A stretch of 64,000 nt of DNA, taken from Streptomyces sp. CB02414. Lineage in GTDB: Bacteria > Actinomycetota > Actinomycetes > Streptomycetales > Streptomycetaceae. A program made the translations under genes and the position numbers. Under the pieces are notes generated by a model that saw nothing but the letters and a program-made list of their open reading frames with translations, was not told the origin of the DNA and ran no database searches. Positions 27,258 through 34,976 of this stretch are shown here, in pieces (position 1 is the first letter of the stretch; each line of letters opens with the position of its first letter). The stretch is taken from assembly GCF_001905385.1 (NCBI RefSeq), contig NZ_LIPF01000006.1:62001-126000 (forward strand), read 5' to 3'.

Positions 27258-27687
27258 GCCATCGAGTATCCACCCGCCCCAGGGGGGTCGATCGTGCGCC
27301 CCTTCACAAGCTCATGTGAGGGCTGTGTTACCATCCGCCGCCCAAGTGACGGAGATCATGGCGAGCAGTGGAACCAGCGTGTACGGCACTCCGTTGTCAA
27401 TGCCGCGTGAGCTGCTCCTCCGCACCCCCCGGGGGCGGTGAACCAGTCCGCCGAAGGCCCCCTCCGAGCCCCTGCCGGGACACCGTCCTGAACACGTTCA
27501 AAGGGCAGTTGAACCCCCAAAAGGGTCAACGGGCACGCTTTCGCCGCCCGACCGGGCCCAATTCCTTGTGAAGAACTTCACGAAGTTTCCCGACAGGACG
27601 TCACCGGAGGGCCCGGAAGGACCTCGAAGGACCCCCCGGGAGCCGCTCAACCGTCGTCCGTACTGCTCAGACCGCGACCGCGGACGC
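27258..27687. other. 430-bp leader/promoter region of ndh
   Basis: Contains the Rex-type site (27566-27583), an imperfect inverted repeat GTTGAACCC...GGGTCAAC (27508-27530), and a TCACA/TGTGA inverted repeat with a 6-bp spacer close to the ndh start (about 27306-27321). No gene or RNA fold is recognised. Confidence 0.55.
27566..27583. promoter_or_regulatory. Rex operator (ROP site)
   Basis: TTGTGAA-GAAC-TTCACGA matches the actinobacterial Rex consensus TTGTGAA-N4-TTCACAA with one mismatch. Rex senses NADH/NAD+ and represses respiratory genes in Streptomyces. Here it would control ndh. Confidence 0.7.
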
Positions 27688-28629
27688 CTACGCCAGCGAC
27701 CACGCGATGCCGTCGAGGATGTCGTGCTCGCTCACCACGACCTCCTCCGCGCCCGTCCGCTCCATGATCGCCAGCAGTACCAGCGCGCCCGCGCCGATCA
27801 CGTCGACGCGCCCGGGGTGCATGGAGGGCACGGCCGCGCGCTCGGCGTGGGTGGAGCGCAGCAGCCAGTCGCTGATCTCCCGTACGCGGTCCAGGGAGAC
27901 GCGGGAGTGGTGGATGGCGGCCGAGTCGTACTCCGGCAGCTCCTGCGCGATCGCGGAGACGGTCGTCACCGAACCGGCCAGCCCCACCAGGGTGCGCGCC
28001 TCGCGCAGCGGCACCGTCTCCCCGGCGAGGTCGAGGGCCGCCTCGATGTCGGCCCGCATCGCCGCGACCTGCGCCCCGGTGGGCGGGTCGGTCACCGTGC
28101 CGTCGTGCACGAGGTGCCGCTCGGTCATCCGCACACAGCCGACGTCCACGCTACGGGCGGCGCGCACGTGGTCCTCACCGACGACGAACTCCGTCGAGCC
28201 GCCGCCGATGTCGACGACCAGGTAGGGCTTGTCGAGGTGGTCGCGGCCGGCCAGCTCCTTGGTGGCCCCGGTGAAGGAGAACTCGGCCTCCTGGTCGCCG
28301 GTGATGACCTCCGGCTCCACACCGAGGATGTCCAGCACCCCGCGCACGAACACGTCCCGGTTCTCCGCGTCCCGGGAGGCGGAGGTGGCCACGAAGCGCA
28401 GCCGCTCGGCGCCGTGCTCCTTGATGACGGCGGCGTACTCGCGGCAGGCGGCGAAGGTCCGCTCCAGCGCCTCGGGCGCCAGCCGCCCGGTGCGGTCGAC
28501 GTCCTGTCCGAGCCGCACGATGGTCATGCGGCGGTCGAGGTCGGTCAGCTCGCCCGTCTCCGGGTGCGCGTCGGCGACCAGCAGGCGGATGGAGTTCGTA
28601 CCGCAGTCGATGGCGGCGACCCGGGTCAC
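27688..28629 (-). CDS. ppx: Ppx/GppA family exopolyphosphatase
   Basis: Predicted 313 aa. ASKHA-fold phosphatase acting on polyphosphate and/or pppGpp. N-terminal AAIDCGTNSIRLLVAD (phosphate-1 loop), PYLVVDIGGGSTEFVVG (phosphate-2), and GLAGSVTTVSAIAQ. It is the short actinobacterial two-domain form without a C-terminal HD domain. GTG 28629 overlaps the upstream stop by 4 nt. Last gene of the operon divIC - DUF501 gene - ppx. Confidence 0.93.
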   Translation of the reverse strand: MTRVAAIDCGTNSIRLLVADAHPETGELTDLDRRMTIVRLGQDVDRTGRLAPEALERTFAACREYAAVIKEHGAERLRFVATSASRDAENRDVFVRGVLDILGVEPEVITGDQEAEFSFTGATKELAGRDHLDKPYLVVDIGGGSTEFVVGEDHVRAARSVDVGCVRMTERHLVHDGTVTDPPTGAQVAAMRADIEAALDLAGETVPLREARTLVGLAGSVTTVSAIAQELPEYDSAAIHHSRVSLDRVREISDWLLRSTHAERAAVPSMHPGRVDVIGAGALVLLAIMERTGAEEVVVSEHDILDGIAWSLA

Positions 28630-29174
28630 TTGGCGTCCTCCCCGGACTCCTCGGACGTCTCGGAGAGCGACACGCACGGCCCCTTGCGCCACCACTCGGG
28701 CAGCATCGCGATCGCCTCGTCACCCAGCGGGTTGACGCCGGGGCCGGCCGCCAGCGAGTGGGCGACCAGGACGTGCAGGCACTTCACGCGGTCCGGCATG
28801 CCGCCCGCGCTCGGGAAGCCGGTCAGCTCCTCGATCTCGTCGCGGCGCCGGATGTAGTCCTCGTGCGCGGCCCGGTAGGCGTCGGCCAGCTCCGGGTCGG
28901 CTGCCAGGCGCTCGGTCATCTCCTTCATCACGCCGTTCGCCTCCAGCGTGCCGATCGCGGAGGCCGCCTTCGGGCACGTCAGGTAGTACAGCGTGGGGAA
29001 GGGCGTGCCGTCGGGCAGCCGCGGTGCCGTCTCCACGACGTCCGGCTGGCCGCAGGGGCAGCGGTGGGCGATGGCGCGCAGGCCGCGCGGGGGGCGTCCG
29101 AGCTGCTGCTTGAACGCCTCGACGTCCGCGTCGGTGGGCTCGGTGCGCTCGGTGGTCGGCGGGGGAGTCTGCAT
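28626..29174 (-). CDS. DUF501 domain protein
   Basis: Predicted 182 aa from ATG 29174. DUF501 pattern: FKQQLGRPPRGLRAIAHRC, CGQPDVVETAPRL, TPFPTLYYLTCP, GMPDRVKCLHVLVAHSLA. Function unknown; the conserved Cys/His (RCPCGQ, YLTCP, VKCLHVLVAH) could bind a metal. Almost always found between divIC and ppx in actinobacteria, as here. The ATG has a weak AGAAG upstream; GTG 29207 (adding 11 residues) is an alternative start. Confidence 0.88.
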   Translation of the reverse strand: MQTPPPTTERTEPTDADVEAFKQQLGRPPRGLRAIAHRCPCGQPDVVETAPRLPDGTPFPTLYYLTCPKAASAIGTLEANGVMKEMTERLAADPELADAYRAAHEDYIRRRDEIEELTGFPSAGGMPDRVKCLHVLVAHSLAAGPGVNPLGDEAIAMLPEWWRKGPCVSLSETSEESGEDAK

Positions 29175-29241
29175 GACTGTCTTCTGCTGGTCTTCCTGTT
29201 GAGTCACGGCCGGTGCGGTCGTTGTGCTGCCCGCACGGGGC

Positions 29242-29724
29242 TCACCGCCGGTCGGCGGCGGCGTCGGCCTTGTCGATGCCGTCCCACACGTTCCGGTACC
29301 AGGGACGGTCGGCGGCACCCGCCTCGGCGCGGGCCTGCCGGGCCGCGTCCGGGTCGACGACGATGAACCCCGTCTCCCCCGGCATCACGTAGTGCAGCCG
29401 CAGCCGGATCTGCTGCTCGGCGAAGGCGTCGTCCTGCCAGCGCGCCTTGAGGTCGCGCAGCTGCTCGACCCGGTCCCGGGTCTCCTGCTGCTCCCGCCGG
29501 AGGTCGGCGATCTCGGCGCGCTGGGCGACGTACTGCCGTATCGGGTAGGCGAGCGCGACGACGAGCGAGCAGAGCACCATCGCCAGCAGCGCGGCCCGGC
29601 CGGTCAGGCGGGAGCGGCGGGCCTGGCGCTTGGTCTGCGAGCGGTAGACCCGGGCCGCGGTCTGTTCCCCGATGATCCGGATCCTGGTCGCGGTGGAGAA
29701 ACGGTCCCGGTCCTTCACCGCCAT
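29242..29724 (-). CDS. divIC: Septum formation initiator DivIC (FtsB-like)
   Basis: Predicted 160 aa. Cytoplasmic basic N-terminus (SQTKRQARRSRLTGR), one membrane helix (about 46-63, LLAMVLCSLVVALAYPI), then a coiled coil (ADLRREQQETRDRVEQLRDL) and a short outer C-terminal domain with HYVMPGETGFIVVDP. This is the bitopic division protein that partners FtsL and FtsQ. ATG 29724 has GGGGAC upstream. Eno lies upstream on the same strand (101 bp), as in other streptomycetes. Confidence 0.93.
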   Translation of the reverse strand: MAVKDRDRFSTATRIRIIGEQTAARVYRSQTKRQARRSRLTGRAALLAMVLCSLVVALAYPIRQYVAQRAEIADLRREQQETRDRVEQLRDLKARWQDDAFAEQQIRLRLHYVMPGETGFIVVDPDAARQARAEAGAADRPWYRNVWDGIDKADAAADRR

Positions 29725-29825
29725 GTCTGTCCCCGCCTTAAGTCCACACGTGCGTACGTCCCCGCACACGGTACGGGACCGAGTACGGGGACGTACGTAC
29801 GACGCTGCCTACCGGGGTGTGGTGC

Positions 29826-31106
29826 TCAGCCCTTGAAGCGCGGGAACGCGCTGCGGCCGGCGTACACCGCGGCGTCGTCGAGGATCTCCTCGATGCGCAG
29901 CAGCTGGTTGTACTTGGCGACGCGCTCGGAGCGGGCCGGGGCGCCGGTCTTGATCTGGCCGCAGTTGGTGGCGACGGCCAGGTCGGCGATGGTGACGTCC
30001 TCGGTCTCGCCGGAGCGGTGGGACATCATGCACTTGAAGCCGTTGCGCTGGGCCAGCTCCACGGCGTCCAGGGTCTCGGTCAGCGAACCGATCTGGTTGA
30101 CCTTGACGAGGAGCGCGTTGGCGGCGTTCTCGTCGATGCCGCGGGCCAGGCGCTCCGGGTTGGTGACGAACAGGTCGTCGCCGACGATCTGGACCTTGTC
30201 ACCGAGCTTGTCGGTGAGGACCTTCCAGCCCTCCCAGTCGTCCTCGAACAGCGGGTCCTCGATGGAGACCAGCGGGTACGCCTCGACCAGCTCGGCGTAG
30301 TACTCGGTCATCTCGGCGGCGGAGCGCGTCTTGCCCTCGAAGGTGTAGGCGCCGTCCTTGTAGAACTCGGACGCGGCCACGTCGAGCGCGAGGGCGATCT
30401 GCTCGCCGGGGGTGTAGCCGGCCTCCTTGATCGCCTCGAGGATGAGGTCGAGGGCCTCGCGGTTGGAGCCGAGGTTCGGGGCGAAGCCGCCCTCGTCGCC
30501 GAGGCCGGTGGCCAGGCCCTTGCTCTTCAGGACCTTCTTCAGGGTGTGGTAGACCTCGGCGCCCCAGCGCAGGGCCTCGGAGAAGGACTCCGCGCCGATC
30601 GGCGCGATCATGAACTCCTGGATGTCCACGTTGGAGTCGGCGTGCGAGCCGCCGTTCAGGATGTTCATCATCGGCACCGGCAGCAGGTGCGCGTTGGGGC
30701 CGCCCAGGTAGCGGAAGAGCGGCAGGTCGGACGCCTCGGAGGCGGCGTGGGCGACGGCGAGGGAGACGCCGAGGATGGCGTTGGCGCCCAGCGAGCCCTT
30801 GTTGTCGGTGGCGTCCAGGTCGAACATGGCCTGGTCGATCAGGCGCTGCTCGGTGGCGTCGTAGCCGACCAGCTCCGGGCCGATCTGCTCGATGACGGCG
30901 AGGACGGCCTTCTCGACGCCCTTGCCCAGGTAACGGCCCGCATCGCCGTCACGGAGTTCGATGGCCTCGAAGGCGCCGGTGGAGGCACCGGAGGGAACGG
31001 CGGCACGACCCGTGCTGCCGTCGTCGAGGCCGACCTCGACCTCGACCGTGGGGTTGCCTCGGGAGTCCAGGATTTCCCGGGCTACGACGACGTCGATGGA
31101 CGGCAC
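29826..31106 (-). CDS. eno: Enolase
   Basis: Predicted 426 aa. Glycolytic enzyme interconverting 2-phosphoglycerate and phosphoenolpyruvate. Catalytic and metal residues are visible in NILNGGSHADSNVDIQEFMI, ALDVAASEF, SIEDPLFEDDW, IVGDDLFVTN, LLVKVNQIGSLTET and MMSHRSGETED. I chose GTG 31106 (MPSIDVVVAREILDSRG) because GAAGGAG sits 6 nt before it; the ATG at 31112 directly abuts that sequence and is too close. The leader has a 24-nt hairpin and direct repeats (see 31198 and 31248). Confidence 0.97.
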   Translation of the reverse strand: MPSIDVVVAREILDSRGNPTVEVEVGLDDGSTGRAAVPSGASTGAFEAIELRDGDAGRYLGKGVEKAVLAVIEQIGPELVGYDATEQRLIDQAMFDLDATDNKGSLGANAILGVSLAVAHAASEASDLPLFRYLGGPNAHLLPVPMMNILNGGSHADSNVDIQEFMIAPIGAESFSEALRWGAEVYHTLKKVLKSKGLATGLGDEGGFAPNLGSNREALDLILEAIKEAGYTPGEQIALALDVAASEFYKDGAYTFEGKTRSAAEMTEYYAELVEAYPLVSIEDPLFEDDWEGWKVLTDKLGDKVQIVGDDLFVTNPERLARGIDENAANALLVKVNQIGSLTETLDAVELAQRNGFKCMMSHRSGETEDVTIADLAVATNCGQIKTGAPARSERVAKYNQLLRIEEILDDAAVYAGRSAFPRFKG

Positions 31107-31197
31107 GAGCATCTCCTTCTTCAATGTGACGCTTCGGTGTGACGCGCGCGGGTCCGAGGACCGCGGCGGCTCTGCGGGACCGAGCCTAACCGGCTCC

Positions 31198-31221
31198 GGG
31201 CGATCGGCCAGCCGATCGCCC
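31198..31221 (-). promoter_or_regulatory. Perfect hairpin in the eno leader
   Basis: GGGCGATCGGC (31198-31208), CA, GCCGATCGCCC (31211-31221): an 11-bp perfect inverted repeat with a 2-nt centre, 92-115 nt upstream of the eno start and downstream of the probable -10 (TACTCT, 31245-31240). It could be an operator or an RNA leader hairpin. Confidence 0.5.
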
Positions 31222-31247
31222 ACCCGCTGGACAGAACCGAGAGTAAA

Positions 31248-31280
31248 TTGTTTCCGAACGGAACAAAGACGTTTCCGAAA
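31248..31280. promoter_or_regulatory. Direct repeats upstream of eno
   Basis: GTTTCCGAA occurs at 31250-31258 and 31271-31279, exactly 21 bp (two helical turns) apart. The first is also part of an imperfect inverted repeat TTGTTTCCG-AA-CGGAACAA (31248-31266). They sit just upstream of the probable eno -10 and look like a tandem regulator-binding site. Confidence 0.45.
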
Positions 31281-31319
31281 ATCCGTTCGCAATCACGCAT
31301 GGCTCCGGGGCGTGAAAAA

Positions 31320-31359
31320 CCCGCCCCGGTGCGTACGGGGGAACACGCACCGGGGCGGG
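31320..31359 (-). terminator. Terminator of rpfA
   Basis: On the minus strand CCCGCCCCGGTGCGT and its perfect 15-nt complement (31345-31359 and 31320-31334) with a 10-nt loop, followed by GTTTTTC. Confidence 0.85.
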
Positions 31360-31377
31360 AGTCGCGGGGGCCGCCGC

Positions 31378-32100
31378 TTACTTCAGGTGCAGCTGCTGGC
31401 CCGGGTAGATCAGGTCGGCGTCGTCGACGATGTCGCCGTTCAGCTTGAACAGCTTCGCCCAGCCGCCCTTCACGTCGTGCTCCTCGGCGATCGAGCTGAG
31501 GGTGTCGCCCTTGACGACCTCGTACTCGCCGTCGCCCTTCTCGACCTTCTTGCCGGTCGGGGTGGTGACGGTCTTCTTCTCGGCGGGCTTGTCGGCCTTC
31601 GGCTCGGCGGCCGGACGCTCGTCGGAGCGGGAGGCCTTCTGCTCGGTGGAGCGCTCGGCGGTGGAGCCGCTGTCCTGGCTCAGCGAGGAGCCGCTGTCCT
31701 GGCTCTCGGAGCCGCCGCCGGTGTACGCGGCGTTCGACAGGCCGGTGCCGCAGACCGGCCAGGCACCCTTGCCCTGGCCCGCGAGCACCTTCTCGGCGAT
31801 CTCGATCTGCTGCGCCTTGGTCGCCTGGTCGGCGGTCGCGGCGTACTGCGTGCCGCCGTAGCCGGCCCAGGTGGAGGCGGAGAACTGCAGACCGCCGTAG
31901 TAACCGTTGCCGGTGTTGATGGACCAGTTGCCGCCGGACTCGCACTGCGCGACGGCGTCCCACTCGGACGCGGTGGCGGCGGAGGCGTTGCCGGCCGCCA
32001 TCAGCGGGGCGGCGACGGCGGCACCGGTGACACCGGCGACGGCGACGATACGGGTGGCCTTGGACGGACGGCGGTGCTTGCCCTTGCCGGAAAACAGCAT
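31378..32100 (-). CDS. rpfA: Resuscitation-promoting factor with LysM domain
   Basis: Predicted 240 aa secreted muralytic enzyme. Signal peptide with a basic start (GKGKHRRPSKATR) and a cleavage region AAGNASAATA (about 36-44). The Rpf catalytic domain (about 43-120) shows EWDAVAQCESGGNWSINTGN with the catalytic glutamate in CESGG, then YYGGLQFSASTWAGYGG. A charged linker rich in Ser/Glu/Lys leads to a C-terminal LysM domain (GEYEVVKGDTLSSIAEEHDV). It cleaves peptidoglycan during germination. Leader contains a ydaO-type riboswitch. Confidence 0.95.
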   Translation of the reverse strand: MLFSGKGKHRRPSKATRIVAVAGVTGAAVAAPLMAAGNASAATASEWDAVAQCESGGNWSINTGNGYYGGLQFSASTWAGYGGTQYAATADQATKAQQIEIAEKVLAGQGKGAWPVCGTGLSNAAYTGGGSESQDSGSSLSQDSGSTAERSTEQKASRSDERPAAEPKADKPAEKKTVTTPTGKKVEKGDGEYEVVKGDTLSSIAEEHDVKGGWAKLFKLNGDIVDDADLIYPGQQLHLK

Positions 32101-32107
32101 GGTTGAT

Positions 32108-32133
32108 CCCCTCACCGACGCCTGCGAGGTGAG
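32108..32133 (-). promoter_or_regulatory. rpfA ribosome-binding site and possible sequestering hairpin
   Basis: The RBS GAGGGG (32113-32108) lies 7 nt before the ATG. Its GGTGAG (32116-32111) can pair with CTCACC (32133-32128) at the 3' edge of the riboswitch aptamer, so aptamer folding could expose or hide the RBS (inference). Confidence 0.45.
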
Positions 32134-32273
32134 CTGTCGGGTTCGGGCCGGTTGAGTTGCCCGGCCGGGTTCCTCGCGGAACTCGGCTCCACCCCTAGCC
32201 GCTCCGGCTCAACTGCCCGGTGCGGCACTTACCTTGGGTCCCCCGCTCCTGCCTGCGGCGCTCGAAGCGACGA
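32119..32273 (-). promoter_or_regulatory. ydaO-type c-di-AMP riboswitch upstream of rpfA
   Basis: On the minus strand the leader contains the conserved core blocks in order: GCAGGAGCGGGGGACCCA (near 32252), TAGGGGTGGAGCCG (near 32197) and the 3' element CCCGAACCCGACAGCTCACC (near 32147) followed by TCGCAGGC. These match the ydaO/yuaA c-di-AMP aptamer. Established knowledge: S. coelicolor rpfA is controlled by such a riboswitch, with c-di-AMP lowering expression. The rest of the rpfA-rpfC intergenic region (to 32453) holds the promoter and no gene. Confidence 0.88.
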
Positions 32274-32453
32274 CTGTTCCCGTACGGCCGCTGGCAGGAT
32301 TCGGCGTTGCGGCAGCCGGGGCCCGCGATGGCGAGCGGTCATGACCGTAGACACGCGCTCCGCGGATTTTCAAAGACGATCACGGCTTCTGAGACCTATC
32401 TCTCACGAGATCCAAAACGGACATACAGCCTCTAACCGTGACGCGAACTCCCC

Positions 32454-33527
32454 CTACTTTTCGCCCGATTCGCCCGTGACCGTGAGCGTCTGACCGGGCA
32501 GGATGTGGTCCGGGTCGGACCCGACGACGTCCTTGTTGCCGGCGTAGAGCGAACGCCACCCGCCGTCGAGCTCAAGGGAGTCGGCGATGCCCCAGAGACT
32601 GTCGCCGGAACGGACCGTGTACGAGCCGTCCACGGCCTCCCGCGCCTCACCCTCACCGCGCGAGGCGTGCCGGCCCGAAGAGGCGTCCGCACGGCCGTCC
32701 GTACGGCCGCTCGCCGCACCCTCGTCGGCACTGTCGCCGCGGTGCCGTCCCGCGCCGGACTCGCCACTGCCGGCGTCCGCCGAAGAACCGTCGCTCTGCC
32801 CCACCTTGTCCGTTTCATCGGTCTTGGTGGTACCTGTGGACGGGCTGCCGGATTCCTGCGGGCCGACGCTCGCCGAGGAATCGGATTCGACCGAAGTGCC
32901 CGGCTTGGACGTTTCGTCCTGACCGGTCGACGAGGGGTCAGAAGTCGGCGAGGGGGACGACGAGGGCGACGCCCCGGCGGCCGGTTCGGACGCCTCGCCC
33001 GAACCGGCCGCGCCGGTCGGGTCCGTGGAACCGGACGGGTCGGCCGTGCCGGACGGGTCACTCGCCTCCGGAGCGGTGGGCGCCTGCGAGGGATCCGCGC
33101 TCCCCGACGAGCCGTCACCGGCCGAACCGGTGCCGCCGTCGAGGACCCCCGAGTCGTTGCCCAGTCCCGCGAGCAGACCACAGGTCGGCCAGGCGGCGAT
33201 GCCCTGGTCCGCGTGTATGTTCTCGGCGATTCTTATCTGCTGCGAGCGGCTGGCCTGGTCGGCGCTCCGCGCGTACTCCAGGCCGCCGTACCGCTCCCAG
33301 GCCTCCTGGGAGATCTGGAGGCCGCCGTAGTACCCGTTGCCGCTGTTCTGGCTCCAGGCACCGCCGGTCTCGCACTCGGCGACCCGGTCCCAGTTCGCGC
33401 CGTCGGCCGCGTGGGCGCCGGTGGCGCCGAGGAGGGGGATCGCGATGGCGGAGCCGGTCACTCCGGCGGCGACGACCAGGGCGGGGGCCTGGCGGGGGCG
33501 GCGGTGACGACCGTTCCCGGAGAGCAT
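32454..33527 (-). CDS. Second resuscitation-promoting factor-like muralytic enzyme with LysM domain
   Basis: Predicted 357 aa, secreted. Signal peptide ends near GATGAHAADG; Rpf domain (about 40-120) shows NWDRVAECETGGAWSQNSGN with catalytic Glu in CETGG, and YYGGLQISQEAWERYGG. A long low-complexity linker (~130-305; Ser/Gly/Asp/Thr-rich, repeats such as DPSGTADPSGSTDPTG) probably spans the cell wall, then a C-terminal LysM domain (GSYTVRSGDSLWGIADSLEL). ATG 33527 has AAAGG 8 nt upstream; GTG 33542 is an alternative. Rpf paralogue next to rpfA, as in S. coelicolor. No riboswitch is apparent in its leader. Confidence 0.9.
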   Translation of the reverse strand: MLSGNGRHRRPRQAPALVVAAGVTGSAIAIPLLGATGAHAADGANWDRVAECETGGAWSQNSGNGYYGGLQISQEAWERYGGLEYARSADQASRSQQIRIAENIHADQGIAAWPTCGLLAGLGNDSGVLDGGTGSAGDGSSGSADPSQAPTAPEASDPSGTADPSGSTDPTGAAGSGEASEPAAGASPSSSPSPTSDPSSTGQDETSKPGTSVESDSSASVGPQESGSPSTGTTKTDETDKVGQSDGSSADAGSGESGAGRHRGDSADEGAASGRTDGRADASSGRHASRGEGEAREAVDGSYTVRSGDSLWGIADSLELDGGWRSLYAGNKDVVGSDPDHILPGQTLTVTGESGEK

Positions 33528-33636
33528 GCGACGACCTTTCACGAGACAGCGGGGACCGCGCGGCGGTAACGCTCAGGCCACGCTGATCCGTGAACGTATA
33601 GGCAGATGATCGCTTGTCACAAGTTCATGCCGCGCA

Positions 33637-33653
33637 GATCACGTGAAGATCAC
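33637..33653. repeat. Direct repeat GATCAC upstream of the second rpf gene
   Basis: GATCAC occurs at 33637-33642 and 33648-33653, an 11-bp (one-turn) period, inside TCACGTGAAGATCACA. Rpf genes of actinobacteria are known Crp targets; this could be a degenerate Crp site, but the match is weak. Confidence 0.3.
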
Positions 33654-33674
33654 AAAGTTGAGCGCGTGTCACTT

Positions 33675-34976
33675 TTACTTCGGGGTCGGACCATGACCCG
33701 CCGATCCCGCAACGAGTGTGAAGGACACGGGCAAGGTGCGCAGACCTCGCATGATGAGCCCGCCGCGCCAGCGCAGTTCATCCGGCTCCGCGGCGAGTTG
33801 GAGGTCCGGGAGGCGGGTGAGGAGCGTGGCGAGCGCGGTCTGTCCCTCCAGCCGGGCCAGCGGGGCTCCGAGGCAGTAGTGGATGCCGTGGCCGTACCCC
33901 AGGTGCTGGCTGTCCCGGCGGGCGAGGTCGAGAGTGTCCGGTTCCGTGAAGCGTTCCGGGTCCCGGTCGGCGGCGGCCAGGACGACGAGGACCGGGTCGC
34001 CGGGCGCGATGTCCTGCCCGCCGAGGGTGAGCGGCCGGGTCGCGAAGCGCCAGGTGGCCATCTCCACCGGGCCGTCGTAGCGCAGGAGTTCCTCGACGCC
34101 GGTCTCCAGCAGCGCCCGCTCGCCGACGGCGAGGGACGTCTGCAGGCGGGTCCGCTGCTCGGGGTGGGTGAGCAAGGCGTACGTGCCGTTGCCGATCAGG
34201 TTGACGGTGGTCTCGAAGCCGGCGAAGAGGAGGATGAAGGCCATCGCCGCGGCCTCGTTCTCGGTGAGGTGCTCGCCGTGGTCGGAGGCGCGGATGAGGC
34301 CGGAGATCAGGTCCTCGCCGGGGCCGGGCTCGGGCGGCAGCGCGGCGCGCTTGCGGTGGATGAGGTCGGCCAGATAGCCCCGCATCTTCTTCACCGACCG
34401 AGCGACCCCGCCCCGCGGGCCGCCCCCGTGACGGATCATCATGCCCGCCCAGTCCCGGAAGTCGTCCTGGTCCTCGCGGGGTACGCCGAGCAGGTCGCAG
34501 ATGGCGTAGATGGGCAGCGGGAAGGCGAACTCGTGGATCAGGTCGGCGCTGCCGGTCTCCGCGAACCGGTCGATGAGGTCGTCGGCCAGTTCCTGTACCC
34601 GCGGCGCGAACTCCGCGACCCGGCGGGGTGTGAACGCCTTGCTGACCAGCCGGCGCAGCCGGGTGTGGTCCGGCGGGTCGATGTTCAGCAGGTGGGTCAT
34701 CAGCTCGGCCTTCCGCTCCCCCGGAATGCCGGTCTTGCCCTTGGCGTGCGCGGGCTCGTCGTGGTGGGCCGGGTTCTTGGACAGCCGCGGGTCGGCGAGC
34801 GCCTGCCTGGCGTCCGCGTACCGGGTGACCAGCCAGGCCTCCACTCCGCTGGGCAGCCGGGTGCGGTGCACGGGGGCGTGCTCGCGCAGCCAGGCGTAGG
34901 CGGGGTACGGGTCGGCGGCGAACTCCCAGGTGAACAGCTCGGGGCCCGGGGCCGGGACGGGTGTGGGGCCGGTCAT
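33675..34976 (-). CDS. Cytochrome P450 (CYP107-like)
   Basis: Predicted 433 aa soluble P450. I-helix oxygen-binding motif LLFAGFETTVN, K-helix EELLRYDGP (ExxR), and heme loop HLGYGHGIHYCLGAPLARLE with the thiolate cysteine; the usual leading Phe of the heme loop is Leu here. Substrate unknown. ATG 34976 overlaps the mazG stop by 4 nt (ATGA), so the two are co-translated. No ferredoxin or reductase gene is adjacent. Confidence 0.92.
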   Translation of the reverse strand: MTGPTPVPAPGPELFTWEFAADPYPAYAWLREHAPVHRTRLPSGVEAWLVTRYADARQALADPRLSKNPAHHDEPAHAKGKTGIPGERKAELMTHLLNIDPPDHTRLRRLVSKAFTPRRVAEFAPRVQELADDLIDRFAETGSADLIHEFAFPLPIYAICDLLGVPREDQDDFRDWAGMMIRHGGGPRGGVARSVKKMRGYLADLIHRKRAALPPEPGPGEDLISGLIRASDHGEHLTENEAAAMAFILLFAGFETTVNLIGNGTYALLTHPEQRTRLQTSLAVGERALLETGVEELLRYDGPVEMATWRFATRPLTLGGQDIAPGDPVLVVLAAADRDPERFTEPDTLDLARRDSQHLGYGHGIHYCLGAPLARLEGQTALATLLTRLPDLQLAAEPDELRWRGGLIMRGLRTLPVSFTLVAGSAGHGPTPK

